From Tomocerus qinae (taxonomy: Eukaryota; Arthropoda; Collembola; Entomobryomorpha; Tomoceridae), in the NCBI GenBank assembly GCA_020055645.1, contig CM034548.1, positions 19,840,001 through 19,904,000 on the forward strand: 64,000 bases of DNA, read 5' to 3'. Within the stretch, counting starts at the first letter, position 1. Every line of letters starts with the position of its first letter. Under the pieces are notes generated by a model. It had not been told where the DNA came from and did no database searches. It was given only the letters and a program-made list of their open reading frames with translations. Made by a program: the position numbers and the translations under genes. Shown piece by piece: positions 40,001 through 54,400 of this stretch.

Positions 40001-42400
40001 AGTTTTTGCAGCTTATTGGCAAACAATCATCATAACTGCTGAAATCTTCAAATATTATTTGCCAGTGTCATCGAACACGTAGAACAGTTTTGTACACGGA
40101 TGTAACGAGTGCATACACCAAGTGCATAACTGGACCAAAACAGTAAATTGATACTTTTACAATAGGATTCTGTATTCTATTCCAAACACCTTAGCTTCAA
40201 TACCTTCAAAATCTTGAAATGCAGCATTAATCATATTATAATCTCTGGTAGGAAGTCCACACTGTAATTTTGTTAGAGGAGTCTATATTGCAATACGTTA
40301 TTATATATTCCCAACATGACCTTTTAGATAAGATTAAAAATGATTAGGTTTTCCATTTACATGATTTGGCTTTTAAAAGAAACTGTAAGACCAACAAGTG
40401 GAAGAAGAAATAGAACATTAAAATAGATTTTCTCACTAATAATTATCAACAGTAAGTTACGGGACGACGGACTCAATTTTAATTATTTGAACATATACTA
40501 CTCACTCTAGATGGATTTTGAATTCATTTCAAATGACAATAAACATGCTATGAAATCAGAATTACAATTAGATAGTTTTCTGATTTCAAGTTATAACTAA
40601 TAGAAATAATTAACACTGTAACATAGTACTATGGAAATTGCACTGCTAAGTTTAATTCAGTATGGGAATTAATTCTAAGTTTATTAAAAGCAACCATCAT
40701 TAGCAATTTAAGCATTATATCATTATAATTACAGTTAGTAGTGTAGGCATTGACTACCTTTGCAACAAATCTCTGCACTTGTACTGCAAAATAGACCTTT
40801 TGATTGCATGCTCATTATAGTTTGAATGGTTTACATGGTGGTGACGGAATTTAAATATTATATATTATATTATCTGTGCACATTAATCACTGAGATGTCG
40901 GTATGGCCTGAGATTACGAAAAGATTAATTGCATTACCTCTGACAGAGTCGAGCCGTTCTAGTGCATTGTGCATTTGAAATGTATGCTAATGGCATTAAA
41001 TTTGCACTTTGCACGTAGCTTTCACAATGCATGCAAAGAATAATGTTCCTTATTGTTTTATTAGGAGTTTTCAAGGGCACGCTATAAACAATTACCTAGT
41101 AGAATAACAGCACATGTAGAGAGAGAGAGAGCTACTCGGGACTTTTGCCTTGCCACACTCTTCATAAATATTAAGAGTTTTGCTGTGACACAGAATAAAT
41201 TGAGTGGAAGTAGCTATAGATCCATTGATTACAGCACAAGAAGGTATTATTTATGCCACAGAATACGCCTATTTCTTGTTAAATATATATTTAATAGTAG
41301 TACATACTACCTACAGCCTAGTTCTTACGTTATGTTAACTTCTTTTATTATTTGTCTTAAGACATTTTTGCCGCAACTTTTCTTTTCATGTAGCGGCAGC
41401 AATTTCATTATCAAAAGCATGAATTTGTAATACCTCATAGTATTTAAGTATTAACCTAATGAACTACATCAGACTAATTAAATCGATAAAATCGTAACAT
41501 TTTACTTAATATTGGCTGGTGGTCAATACTCGTTTTAATTTTCACCTTTAGTTACCCATAATGCAACGAGTGTAAAAAGAGTGTCAAAGAACCTTTAGAA
41601 ATCTATCCGTGTTCTCTGACATTGTATATACTTTATTATATTTTTATATTTTTTAGGAAAACAATTTCTTACCTAATTTTTTCTATGTCCTCATTAGTTG
41701 CTTACAATATTCGCAACGACAATATTTTATCATACTTAGCTATACTAATTGATTAGATTAAAGAGTACACCTAATACATATTTGACATCTACAATCTCCA
41801 CAATCATTTGGAATTTGAATGCTTTTAATTACATGCTTGACATTAAGTTTTATTATATCATAAGAAAATTTCTAATCGGCAACTATCTTAGTACATAAGC
41901 ATATTTTTTCTTAAATTCTATCTTAAATATTTTTGTAGTAATTTATAGATTTCCCAATAAAGCTGGTCACAATGAAATGGCTACTATGTATTCTTGCACT
42001 TTTCACTGTGGAAAGAATTGTCAGCAATTGACTATTTAGATTCACTAAGGAAACTTCATCTTATTCAATAATCTCCTTTCACCTGGCCACAACCTTTTGA
42101 AACGTTTTGTCCGAGTCACAAACTTTATTGGAAGGTCATTAAACATAAATTTAAAAAGTAAATATTTTCCTAAAAATGTCCAATGATATTTTTCTGATAG
42201 AAAAGGTACGCAAAAGTAACATGAAGTTTAGGCAAAAATGAAAAGAAACAGATTAATTTATGACCCCTCAATAGTCAGTGCAGTTTCTTTTATATACCAA
42301 TCTGCCATTTTAATTTCAAAATGAAAAAGTACACCAAGACCCAATGTTCTCCTAATCAATGCATTGATCTGTAAAATTTAGCTATGGCATTTCAAAATTA
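34096..42400. other. Gene-poor AT-rich region
   Basis: Only short frames without family motifs occur here. Upstream exons or the promoter of the unidentified minus-strand gene may lie in the first part. The frame at 35778-35963 (+) begins with a hydrophobic stretch but has no supporting context. No TE ends were recognised. Confidence 0.5.
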
Positions 42401-42439
42401 GTACATCAAATATTATTATTGTATCAAAACAATCCAAAA

Positions 42440-45290
42440 TAAGTCAAAACTTTTTCGCCAATTTTTAAATGCTCGTCAGTACAAATTATTCCATTTTCAA
42501 CATTTTTCAAACACTTTAGCCAAAAACTTCAGAAGTGCTACAATCAATTTACAAAAGCTTTTCTACAATTTGTTTACACCTTAAAAGATGAATACCTTAA
42601 AGATTTTTTCGAAATTTCCACAAACCACAATCTCAATTCTTTCTTAACAAACCTACCTTTTAAATGATTTTCAAAATGAATTGAACTTCAATTGGAATAA
42701 TATTAATAATGTTAAATATAATATTGTATCAATTATTTTCAAATATTTTATCCACTTGATAATTTTCATATGTTAGCTTCCCACATCGCTAAGGTTTACA
42801 AATATGATTTAAATTTATTCTCAAGTTTTCAAATACTTCCTTTAATTTTCAATTATTTTATAAATTATTTCTGTAAGCTTCAAATCTTTCTTATACATTT
42901 TTCAAAATTCAATTGTTTTCATCAACTTTTTCCGATATTAAATTTTTTTCATTATACTTTCTCGGAGATTCAAATTTTTTCCATATAATTTTCGAATTTT
43001 TATCTCATTATAAATGATTTCAAATGTATTCCAAATTATTAAGACATTTGGTAAATTTCCAAATACTTTTTCCAATTTCCAAATACTAGTCACATGCTTT
43101 CACAAATTTCCAAAAACTTTTGAAATATTTATTCAAATCCTTTCGAAACACTTTTCCAAATACTTTTTCCAAATAACTTTTTAAATACTTAGTGCCAAAT
43201 ACCTATTTACATATCAACACATTTTCTCCAATATCTAAATACTTTTTTCAAATACTTTCCAAATACTTTCTGAATACTTTTCAAAATAATTTTCCCATAT
43301 ACAGTCCAAATACTTTTTCCAAACAGATTCCCAATACTTTCCAAATACTTTCTGAATACTTTTCTAAATACTTCCTAAATACTTTCCAAATACTTTTCAC
43401 ATATACAGTCGAAATACTTTTTCCAAATACTTTCTGAATACTTTTCAAAATACTTTTCCCAAATACAGTCCAAATAATTTTTCCAAATACAGTCCAAATA
43501 CTTTTTCCAAATACAGTCCAAATACTTTTTCAAACAGATTCCAAATACTTGTCAAATACTTTCTAAATACTTTCCAAATACTTTCAAAATACTTTCCAAA
43601 TACTTTCTAAATACTTATCAAATACTTCCTAAATACTTTCCAAATACTTTTCCCATATACAGTCAAAATACTTTTTCCAAATAAATTCCAAATACTTCCC
43701 AAATAATTTTTCCGAATACTTTCCAAATACCTTTTAGAAATACTTACCAAAAACTTTTTTGAAATACTTCCCAAATACTTTTTCCAAACAGATTCCAAAT
43801 ACTTTCCAAATACTTTTCCCAAATACAGTCCAAATACTTTTCCCAAAAACAGTCCAAATACTTTTCCCAAATATAGTCCCAATACTTTTTCCAAATACTT
43901 TCTAAATACTTTTTCCAATCAGATACCAAATACTTTCTAAATACTTTCTAAATACTTTCCAAATACTTTCTAAATACTTTCCAAATACTTTTTCCAAATA
44001 CTTTCCAAATACTTTTTCCAAATACTTTCCAAATACTTTTTCCAAATACTTTCCAAATACTTTTTCCAAATACTTTCCAAATACTTTTTCCAAATACTTT
44101 CCAAATACTTTTTCCAAATACTTTCCAAATACTTCCCAAATACTTTCCAAATACTTTTTCCTAATACTTTCCAAATACTGTCCAAATACTTTCTAAATAC
44201 CTTCCAAATACTTTCCAAATACTGTCCAAATACTATCCAAATACTTTCCAAATACTGTCCAAATACTTTCCAAATACTTTCCACATTCCACATACTGTCC
44301 AAATACTATCCAAATACTTTCCAAATACTGTCCAAATACTTTCCAAATACTTTCCACATACTTTTCAAATACTGTCCACATACTTTTCAAATACTGTCCA
44401 AATACTATCCAAATACTTTCCAAATACTGTCCAAATACTTTTCCTAAATACTTTCAAAAACTTTTTCCGAAGTTTTCCAAACACTTTCCGAATACTTTCT
44501 TAATACATTTTCCGAATACTTTCTAAATACATTTTCCAAATACTTTCCAAATACCTTTTCCAAACACTTTCTAAATATATTTTCCAAACATTTTCTAAAT
44601 ATATTTTCCAAACACTTTCCAAATACTTTCTAAATAGATTTACCAATCACTTTCCAAATACTTTCTAAATACATTTTCCAAACACTTTCCAAATACATTT
44701 TCCAAAGGCTTGCCAAATACATTTTCCAAAGACAATTCAAATACATTTTCCAAAGACAATTCAAATACATTTTCCAAAGACAATTCAAATACATTTTCCA
44801 AAGACAATTCAAATACATTTACCAAAAACTTTCGAAATATATTTTCCGAATACTTTCCAAATATGTTTTCCAAATACTTTCCAAATACTTTCCAAATACT
44901 TTTTTCAAATACTTTCCAAATACTTTTTCCAAATACTTTCTAAATACTTTCCAAATACTTTCTAAATACTTTTTACCCATATTTTCCAAATACTTTTTCC
45001 AAATACTTTCATAATACTTTCATAATACTTTTTCCTAATACTTTCATAATACTTTCCGAACACTTTTTCTTAATGCTTTCCCAATATTTTTTCCAGATTT
45101 TTTTTAAAGGCTTTCCAGATACTTTTAAAATTGTACCTTTTCAAATGCTTTCCAAATGTTTTCGCCAATTTTTAATAATATCAAATACGTTCACAAATTT
45201 TGTAAATTCTTTTCCTAATATTTTCAAACTCTTTTTCCAACTTCTAATAGCTTTTCAGTTAGTTTATTCAATTTCAAAAAAACATGCAGA
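42440..45290. repeat. Minisatellite of 11- and 13-bp units, core about 43190-45070
   Basis: The base unit is CCAAATACTTT (11 bp), with a 13-bp variant that has two extra T. From about 43970 to 44125 they alternate as a 24-bp composite repeated six times. From about 44170 to 44440 pure 11-bp units carry TTT, TGT or TAT endings in a recurring order, giving a longer period of about 75 bp. Units become degenerate towards both edges, as expected for expansion by unequal exchange. The + strand has almost no G. Minus-strand frames of 60-110 codons (KVFGKYLE repeats) follow from the 24-bp and 33-bp periods. Confidence 0.93.
44720..44821. repeat. Four exact 24-bp repeats nested in the minisatellite
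   Basis: Units begin at equivalent positions 44731, 44755, 44779 and 44803 with GACAATTCAAATACATTTTC, and are identical over the full 24 bp. The sequence differs from the neighbouring composite by the GACAATT segment, so this is a separate recent amplification. Confidence 0.9.
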
Positions 45291-48200
45291 TCCTTAATCC
45301 AAATTATTCCAAATTTTAAATAGTTACGGGATTAGTAATTTGAACTATGTGATTCATCAGTAGGTTTTTTTAAGTATAGTTATAATCAAGCCTATAAAGA
45401 ATTATATAACCAGTATATTCGGGCTAAAACTTTCAACTCTTCTCAAGAAGCATTTGTCAATTTTTTATTCATTGTGGTGTGTTTCAAATCGTAATAGCGT
45501 GGAATATTAAAAGAATAACGAAATACAGATGGAGAAATTATAATTGCAAGGAGGCTAACATGTAGCCTTGTGGCCTTAGAAAATATTAATTTATTGTTGC
45601 TATGTTCAATTTATGTTGCACGTGAGTTTATGTGCACATTTAATTTATATTCCAATTTTAATAAAACTATCAAATGTAGATTTAGTTCCCCTAGGGAAGC
45701 TAAAATGTGACAATAGCAAATTTAGCAATTTTTCTGACATCGTTTTGTAAATAAAATCTTGATCTCACTAGATTGGAAAATTTAAATTTAGTAAAAACTT
45801 GGACATTGAATGCCCCTATTGTGTTACTCCATCGGCAACTACACCTTAACGTACCACAATTAGGCTTTATTTGTTGTCATAATAAAATATTTATTAAGTT
45901 CCTAAACAAAAATTAACTGAAAAAAATATAATCAAAACTACTACATCAAATCGTACGTAATTCTCAAACTAATTGTACTGCGCATACCGCTGACTGCTGC
46001 GATTTGCTAACCAATTGTTTGAGAACAATGAGACTGTTTGATTGAACACTGTGATGTGTTTTTTCTATAATATTAATGTCGGGGGAAATCGTACAATTGC
46101 CTAACTTTTTGAGGGGTCGAGAAAACATTATTTCCCAATGAATATTGAATAGACATTGAAACTTTAATTCTACCTAAACAAATTCTTCAACTTCTGCCGC
46201 TTCTGAAAACGTCAAATTGGAATCCTGTCATTTCTACAACGTAGAGAATGCTCCCTTATGAAACACAGTCCCACGGAACATTGACAAATGTGGGTCAATT
46301 CTGTAGCTATGAAGGATTTCAACATCAAATTTAATAATCTGTATTTAGGTAGCGTCTTCTATTACTAGTTTGGATACTTATTTACTACACTCTATTATGC
46401 ATTCCATTGCACAGGATTCTATTCTGGAGCTTAATTTGACTACAATTAAATGTCATTAGTTTATTGATCGATTGCTTACTAATTGTATTGGCAACTTTTA
46501 ATAATAATCCTTTATGGATATCCTTATCACAAGCAAAGCGGTCTACTATGCAAAGCGATACCCTGAATGTATCCACGCCTACGACTTGCCGAATCACCCC
46601 TATAGGGCAAAACAGCTTTCGGTTGGCCTGACCTAATCTAAGTACCTAATTGTAACTTCCACTAAATATTGAGTAATATTTCTCAGCTATTTACTACCTC
46701 GCTCAATTTCAAGCTTCTCTGCACAAAAACGAAATGACAGTGTTTGTGATCTATTTACTACCTCCATTCATTTAATAAAATGATATAGCTAATCAACCTT
46801 TATGAAAGATTTTACAACTATTTACTAGAATATTTGCTTTTTGTTATCTATAACAAATGACTTAGTCTATTCTTTTCACTTCTGCATGCCAAATACCATT
46901 CCTTATACAGTACTAGTTCCTCCAACTATTTTTATCACTAAAATGCATTTTTGAGACTCATTTGGCTGCATTAAATGAATCTCAAAATTGCTATTTCCAC
47001 AAAGTAGGAACTTCATTCTCTGACCAGTGCTTCTTATTTTTCCATGTTGAAAACATGCTTCACAACGTTACATACGTTTCTCATTCCATTTAGCTACTTT
47101 TAATACTATTTTTCATTTAATAGGTCTTGTGATACTATTTTTTAGGTATTTGTCGCCGCAGCAAGTCACAAACGTATTACGTTGTGCAGAAAATGTTGCG
47201 TTTTTACAGCTTTTTTCTATGTTTCTACTTTTAATATTTGCATATAGCATAGCTTTTTGTTTTCTATTTGATTCTATAATTAACTGGCTATTTACAACTT
47301 ATGTACACACATTTACATCATAACAAAGTACGCCATGTCTTGACTTACGTACTACATATTCAGTAATAATTGCAGTAATTTTGTGTTATTTACATTATAC
47401 ATACAACGATGCATATTTTTGTAAGTCGATAGCTTAAGAGTCAAGTGTAGGGACCCTACGACTACAAACTATTTGGTTCCTGATAACCGCTCTTTGTCGC
47501 CTGATGGCTTTGTGCATTTTAATATTATTTAATTTTCCATTGATTACATTATTAATTTTAGCACTAGTAAGTAGTATTACCTAGCCAATTACTCCATGTA
47601 TATTGAATATATCATACATTTTCTACATTTTATGCCTACTATTTATAAGTACGAGTGGGAGGAATCTGTTTAATCAACAGTTTATATATTTACCATATCT
47701 ACTATTTGATTGGCTTTGTTTGCATTAGGTATCGTCTGATTACATTCTTTAATTAGTTCACGAATAGGTATAGTGTAATAATACAAACATTAATACTGTA
47801 CATACTCATCCTCAAGAATAGTGAATCACTTAATATGCAGTGAACCTTCACCGCAAGGCTTCCATTTTCCGAATACCAATATTTGCCACAAAAAGCATAC
47901 GTTGACAAAATCCAGAGAGTTTCCTCTCCATAAACACATTCATGAACGTATTTGTTAAGTTTCTGTCAGTTTTTGGGCATGGATCATTCCCAAAAAAGTA
48001 AAACGTTGACTGGTACAATTTTCATAGCTAGAATTGCTGTTTGTGTTTTGTGTCCTGTACACAGCGGCCTTTTACAACATACAGAATACTTTCCAAAGCA
48101 TTCCACATTACAGAAAAGGAGTCAAATTATCTCCAGAAACATCATGGAGAAACTGGAATTCTAAATATAGCCATTTGTAAAAATATGGACTGAAGAAATG

Positions 48201-48444
48201 AAAAAGAATTGTCGAGTATTATAGTGAGACCTTAGACGAGCCACTCATCATGTAGATTAACATTTGACGTCAACTGGATCTCTTCGATGTTTTTGTCACG
48301 AATATAATGACACTGTTGATGAAATAATGGATTTCCTCGAGAGTCAGCAGTAATGTTGACCTTGATTTGTCCAGGCGCTTCTAATGTTTCAAGAAAAGGG
48401 GAGCTAGTTGTAGATGATCTTGAATTCGCAGTAATTGGATACAG
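45291..48444. other. Region downstream of SerT
   Basis: It should contain the SerT 3' UTR on the minus strand. A plus-strand frame at 47952-48164 encodes 70 aa with an internal hydrophobic segment but has no recognised relatives or splice context. Nothing else was recognised. Confidence 0.45.
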
Positions 48445-51400
48445 TCAAACTGTTGTACCGTAATTAGTCGATGGGGTGTACACCTTCATGTCGGCAGGAT
48501 CGATCGGTTTTGTCATTTTCTTTAGACGCTGTTAAACAGAAATTACATAAACCGTTAGATCATTCCAGTTGTTACAATTAGAGAGAACCTTTATTTCTTC
48601 ATTAGCTCTCCATGCTCAAATGATAACAATTAACTAAAACGGTTCAACCAATTAAAAATTTTTTCAAGGAATGATAGCTAAGATTAAGAAGAATAAGATT
48701 TGAGTAACCTCTCGACAGGAGGATTGGCGCGGGCGTTTGAACCAGGCACATCTGGGTTTTTACCGTGTCCGTCGATTGAAGAAAATGCCTGGAAATTCCT
48801 ATTTTTAGGATTTTCCAGGCATTTTCAAAAGTGTAAAACTGTAAGGCTGTACCTCAGGTAAGTGGTCCAACTTGTGGTTTTACTTTATCGTATTTAATTT
48901 ACCATTAATTGTGCAGTGAAGAAAACAAAATTTTTCGTTTTATTAGGTTCATGGTCATTGCTGGGAACTTCGGCACTGCGCCATCTCGGGGGCACTCAGA
49001 GTAATGTGCTACTTGTTGACAGTGACCACAAGATGTCGCAGGGCCGCCTTTCTGGAATGAAACATAACCAACATTTTTCTCAAGTTGTTCATGTATCAAC
49101 ATCATGAACTCGAGACTGTGTTGTGTGTGTGATGTTGGGCATGAGACGATGATGCATTGCGCCACTGCACTCTGCCCATAATTCATACACCCAACCTCAT
49201 GCACGGTAAAAATTTTATTCGTTTTTAATTGATGCGGGTGGATTTTAATGGGGGTGTCGGGTGGTGCTGCTCGGGATTGTGGGCGTGGTCATGCGGGGGG
49301 GACTGCCGCGGATTGGGGAGTCTGTACCGGGGGTCTCACATTGGCTCTTTCCCCGGGGTGCCTTACCATACCGCCGTGTATAGCCGCCGCCTGGCCTCTC
49401 TCTTGGTTTCGGGTGGGGCTATTTGATGGCTCCTATTGAAATCCTAGGACACATGTCAACCGTGTCCAGGAATCAGTACTCAGAAATGAGGACTGCATGA
49501 AAGAGATGGGGAGCTGCAGAGCCAACCTGTCTCAACGTACTCCATTTACGTGCGTAAGTGGGGATCATATTTTATGAGTAACCACTTCCCAAAGCAGCAG
49601 GTATACTGCCGACGTGGCAGCAAGAACTGCCAGAACCGGAGAATAGGGGGCTAAAAGGAACCCTAGAATCCCAATCCCCCTGGACCGCAAGATGAGGTAG
49701 GTGGGGCGGGGTGCCCAATTTCGTTCTTTTCTTATTTTATTTTGTGGTGGCAGGTGCTGCTGCTAAAACGCCATATCTAAGCACTGGTATGGTGTGGCAG
49801 AGCCTGCCGGGAATCAAAGTTGTCGCCAGGGGAGTTGGCAATAGGCCCGTACAGGCGGCCTGCGCCCTTGTCGTCAGTTCTACTCAATAGGCTGATGACA
49901 ACCCCTTATAATACATACATACATACATACAACCTCTCGACAGGAGCCAGGGGTAATGAAGAATAAGTATATCATGTAGGCAGGGATGCAAATAAGTGAA
50001 GAACTGGTTAGAAGCCAGCCTACTGCAATCGACCACCCCGGGTACACATAACTCTCTGTCTTTAAATCTTCGTAGGCATACAGGGACGCGAGGAAGATTA
50101 CCTAAGGATTAAAAACGGGCAATTATAAGCCGCAATCCAGTAAATTAACTATTCACTTCTTTATATAACCTACAAGAATAAAAATAGGGCTTATAAAATT
50201 CCAACAGGTTCTCCAGAACAGATTCGGTTTTTTGCCAATCATTTTCTCGACGTCGCAGGAAAATCGGGTAACTCCATAAATCCAGCAGACTGCTGCAGCC
50301 TCAACGAAAACGACGAAGAGAATAGATATTCCAGGTCCATAGATGGTGAGTAAATTAACTAGATAAGCTCCACCCTAAGAAAAATCCATTCTTAATTAAT
50401 TTATGACCAAGTTTGCCAAAGTTATCTTTGTAAATAAAATAGGAATGCCTACCTAGATAAGAAATAGTAGGATGAGAATTGAAACGTTAAATAGGAAATG
50501 TGTCTTACTTGAGTACATGTAGGCAGCGTGCATAGGAACACAAAGAGAATAAGCAGAGCAACAAAAACCTCCCGGTTTCTACCCAAAGTAATTGGATACT
50601 CATCACAGAGAGCAGTGATAATTGCTTCAAGCCCTCCAAAAGTGCTGTCCAAACCCAATGTAATTAGCATCAAGAAGAAAATGATGGACCAAAAGTTGGA
50701 TCCCGGCATCGTCGCAATTGCTTCTGGGTACACAACAAACACCAACCCAGGCCCTGCAATTTACCAGGCACAAGAAACATGAAACAATTGTAGTCCACTT
50801 GATCTTATTTCTCTCTGTCTGCAGTCTGTCTCCACCACTCCCACTTCACTAGGTGCATGTAAACCATAAGTAATAATATTCTGCTTCCCAATGCTATTTA
50901 AATATTTAACTGCTTTAACTTCACTGTACTTTATTCATATGCTAATTTCTTTGAATCATTTGTCATTCCATTAAATTCCGCAGAATATCATTCTTTGACA
51001 TCCATTGTATTTTCCACTAACTCAGGTAAACATTATAATTTAACTAGGTATACGTTTAAATTAACTACAGGTATGTATTTTATTTACCAATAAATATTTG
51101 TGATTCTCTCAGGTGCATCTACTTCCCAGATAGATAACCTACTTAACTTGTTCATTCTGAAACTTTAGCTTAACTTACCCTCCAATCCAAGTTCGTTTAT
51201 TTTTTTCTTTTGCACCTTGGCCATATAACCAAGACAAGAGAATATAACGAAACCTGCCAGAAAGCTTGTCAGACAATTAATTGTACTGGTGATGATTGCA
51301 TCTCTGTAAAATGAGAAAAGTATAACGTCATTTAGAAGGAAATACTTTTCTATACACTGCAATACTATTTTCAATATTACTTTCAATTTATTCAGTTGAT

Positions 51401-54400
51401 TTATATACCTGTAGCAGTTGTTGTGAAATTTATTGTAGCTTGAGAGAGCCAACAAAGTTCCAAATCCTGGTCCCAATGAAAAAAATATTTGAGTTGCGGC
51501 ATCAATCCAAACCTATTTAAAGACATTTTTTGGCCACATATTTAATAATATAAATTTTAAGAAGCAGCGCATATAAATTAGTTTAAATAATATTGGCATT
51601 GCTTTGGACTTTCTCCACTTTCTCTTTTATAATGATTACCCTAAGGTTTTGCAGTTTTCCCCATTCTGGGGTAAGGTAGTATCTAATTCCATCGGAAGCC
51701 CCATCCAGAGTTACTCCATGACAAAGAAGGATGAATAGGACAACATAAGGTGCCAACGCGGTGACCCAAACAGCCTGAAATCCCAAAAGATAAAAATGTC
51801 ATCTAGAATCAGGAGCATTAAAGATACAAAAACAGAAAGCAAACTATAAACCTTATGAATAAAGTTTAATGTGCATAAACTGTGGTTTTGTTCTAGTCTC
51901 GTTCTTAATGTTTCCACGCTGAAGTGCTTTGAAGTGTATTATTAGCTATGTGTATAAATACACATGAGGTGTCAAGAGATGGATTGGAATAGACAAACAT
52001 TGATAAGTTCCTATCATCTGCATAGTCGGAATGTAGGGAAAGAAGAGTCATGGAGGAAATAAATAATTCATGGAGCTAGAGAATTTCCAGGAAGACGGAG
52101 TACGACAGATTTAGGTAAAATAAGGTGGAGTGAGTAAAAGTGGAGCTAAGTAAAATATCGAGGAGTGAAGTGCGTTGGTTTGGTAGGTTAGCTCACCTCT
52201 CTATTCCATCGCACAAGATTCTGCAGACTTGGCTACAGCCTGACTCACTACGATTCTCCAGCAGATCACTGAGGTGGGCTCCCTGCGAGAGTTCAGCTCA
52301 GAATCAGTTTTTGAGACTTGTTCTTAGTGCCCCAAGTAGTATAAGGGGAGCACTAGGATGATTGCAGAAAGTACTAAATATATGGAGTACACCTGTAGTA
52401 GTAGTGAGTAGGCATTTAGTGTAAAGATAAGGCGTGGCGAAAAGGGAAGCCAATTGAAGGGAAGTCAAGTCAACAGGTTTTTCTCTCTTTTATATATTGG
52501 TGCATAGAAAGTTAAGGGGAAGGAAATTGCTTTGAATTTTAAATAAGTCTCAAATGCTCTCGGTAACAAATGGAGCAGTGGGAATGGCTTTTTGGATAGA
52601 TGGTCCATCCAACTCATTCCTCTGTTCAATATCCGCAAAAAGGTTCTCCAGTCTATTTGTAATGCTAAAATCTCTCATATTCTACAGCAAACCACTCCAC
52701 GCTCTTTTTTCTATTACTATTGTAGACTTACTTACCTACATAGTAGAGGAATACATTTCCTATTGTATTTTTATATGCTAGTCTCGCCATTGTTTTCATT
52801 TCAAGTTCGACTAAATGTCTATTATATTAAAAGCCATATCAGTAGTACTTAGACATGTATGTAACATATTTTCTAGTGTGTGACATTGTATGTATATTTA
52901 TATCAGTAGTGCGGAAACAATTGGACATCGACACGTAAAAGTTCTAGTACGTGTACTATTATAATGTAGGTATGTGTAGACACAAGGACGAGGAATTTAT
53001 GTGCTTTCAACTCCCCTATCACATCAATACTTGTAACTATGCAGGAGCAATGTAATACAATAACTGAACGTGATCGTAAATACATAGTAAAATAGGAGAG
53101 AGAGCAGAGGATCTTCAATAATACAATACATCATTGTGCTTTCTCCTCCTGGCTTGGCTGACCACACTTACACACTACATACATTACTTTCACACAAGTC
53201 GAACAGATAGCAGGCGGCGGCTGCCACCTTCCAACATTTACCCGACCGAATCAAATCAATTTATACTACAATACAAATACAACCGACTAAAACTATGTAT
53301 CTGTAAGTGCACTGCTCTTTCCCATTTATTGAGAAACAACTACACTATCTCCTTCTATTTCAACTCTTATGCATACCATATGTCTATACAATATTCTTCC
53401 CTATATCCAACTTTCAAACGACTTTCTCCACTGGCCTCACATCGTAAAACGCGCATCAAACACTTTACTATTCCCATCTAATGATCACTGATTTTTTTCT
53501 ATTTAGACTAAGCATTTTATCCTCAAGTGAAACAAAACCACGGAGAAGAGTAACTAGTGTGTGTGAGTTACAAGTATTAGAAAGCAAACCAGGATTCTAA
53601 CGGAAGCTAAAATCCAGAAACTATTATTCTATCTGTATTTCTCCTGTACACAAGAGAATGAATAATTGAAACCTTACATATGCTTAATACTCTTGGATAC
53701 TGTGAAAAAATGAAGTTTATTTAAACGTCTATTGCATAAAATGAACGAGATGAATACAAAGCTACTAGATGAAAAGGAGAAAGCTTTCAATTCATTACTA
53801 TCGTTAATGCCCTTAGAAGTTTACCAAACGAACATTATCCAAATTGCTCCTTTTTACCAATTATCTACTAATCCAATCATAATTAAAAACTTCAGTGTCT
53901 AGTAATATCAGAAATTTCTTTCTACCAATTACAATGCACTTTCACTTACACATAATTTACGATCGTTAGATTAGATACCAAAGTAGACACGTGAAATAAA
54001 CAAAATGCACACGTACTATATTACCAGACGAAACGAAGTATGTAGGTCAGAGAATCAGAATCAAAATTCAATGCTAGCAAATATTTCGCCTATATTTCCT
54101 CATAACAGCTTAAATATTTTACAATGGGTTATAAAGTGCATACTATACCTATATGTACCACAAAACTGTCATACTAAGTAAACACGTCATTTATTTATTA
54201 GACACTGTTTTTATTATTTAAGCGTTCATCAATTTCGAGTATCATGTAGTAGTTCAGTTATATAGATTCACGTTTCATTGCTCCACTTTAGTATTGAAAT
54301 ATTTAGTCTAGGATCAATTATATGAAATAATTCTTTAGCTTGTTTATAATGTCTGCTACTTATTTTAAGAAAATTCTCTAAATGTTAGAATGTTACCGAA

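Noticed and set aside
44710-44943. Plus-strand frame with NTFSKDNS repeats
   Set aside because: Direct translation of the 24-bp tandem repeats; no evidence of a gene.
47952-48164. 70-codon plus frame with a hydrophobic segment, considered as a small secreted peptide
   Set aside because: No convincing signal cleavage site, cysteine pattern, relatives or transcript context.
49229-49439. Gly/Trp/Cys-rich plus frames in GC-rich sequence
   Set aside because: They lie in the retroelement-like insert, lack polymerase motifs, and are probably non-coding.
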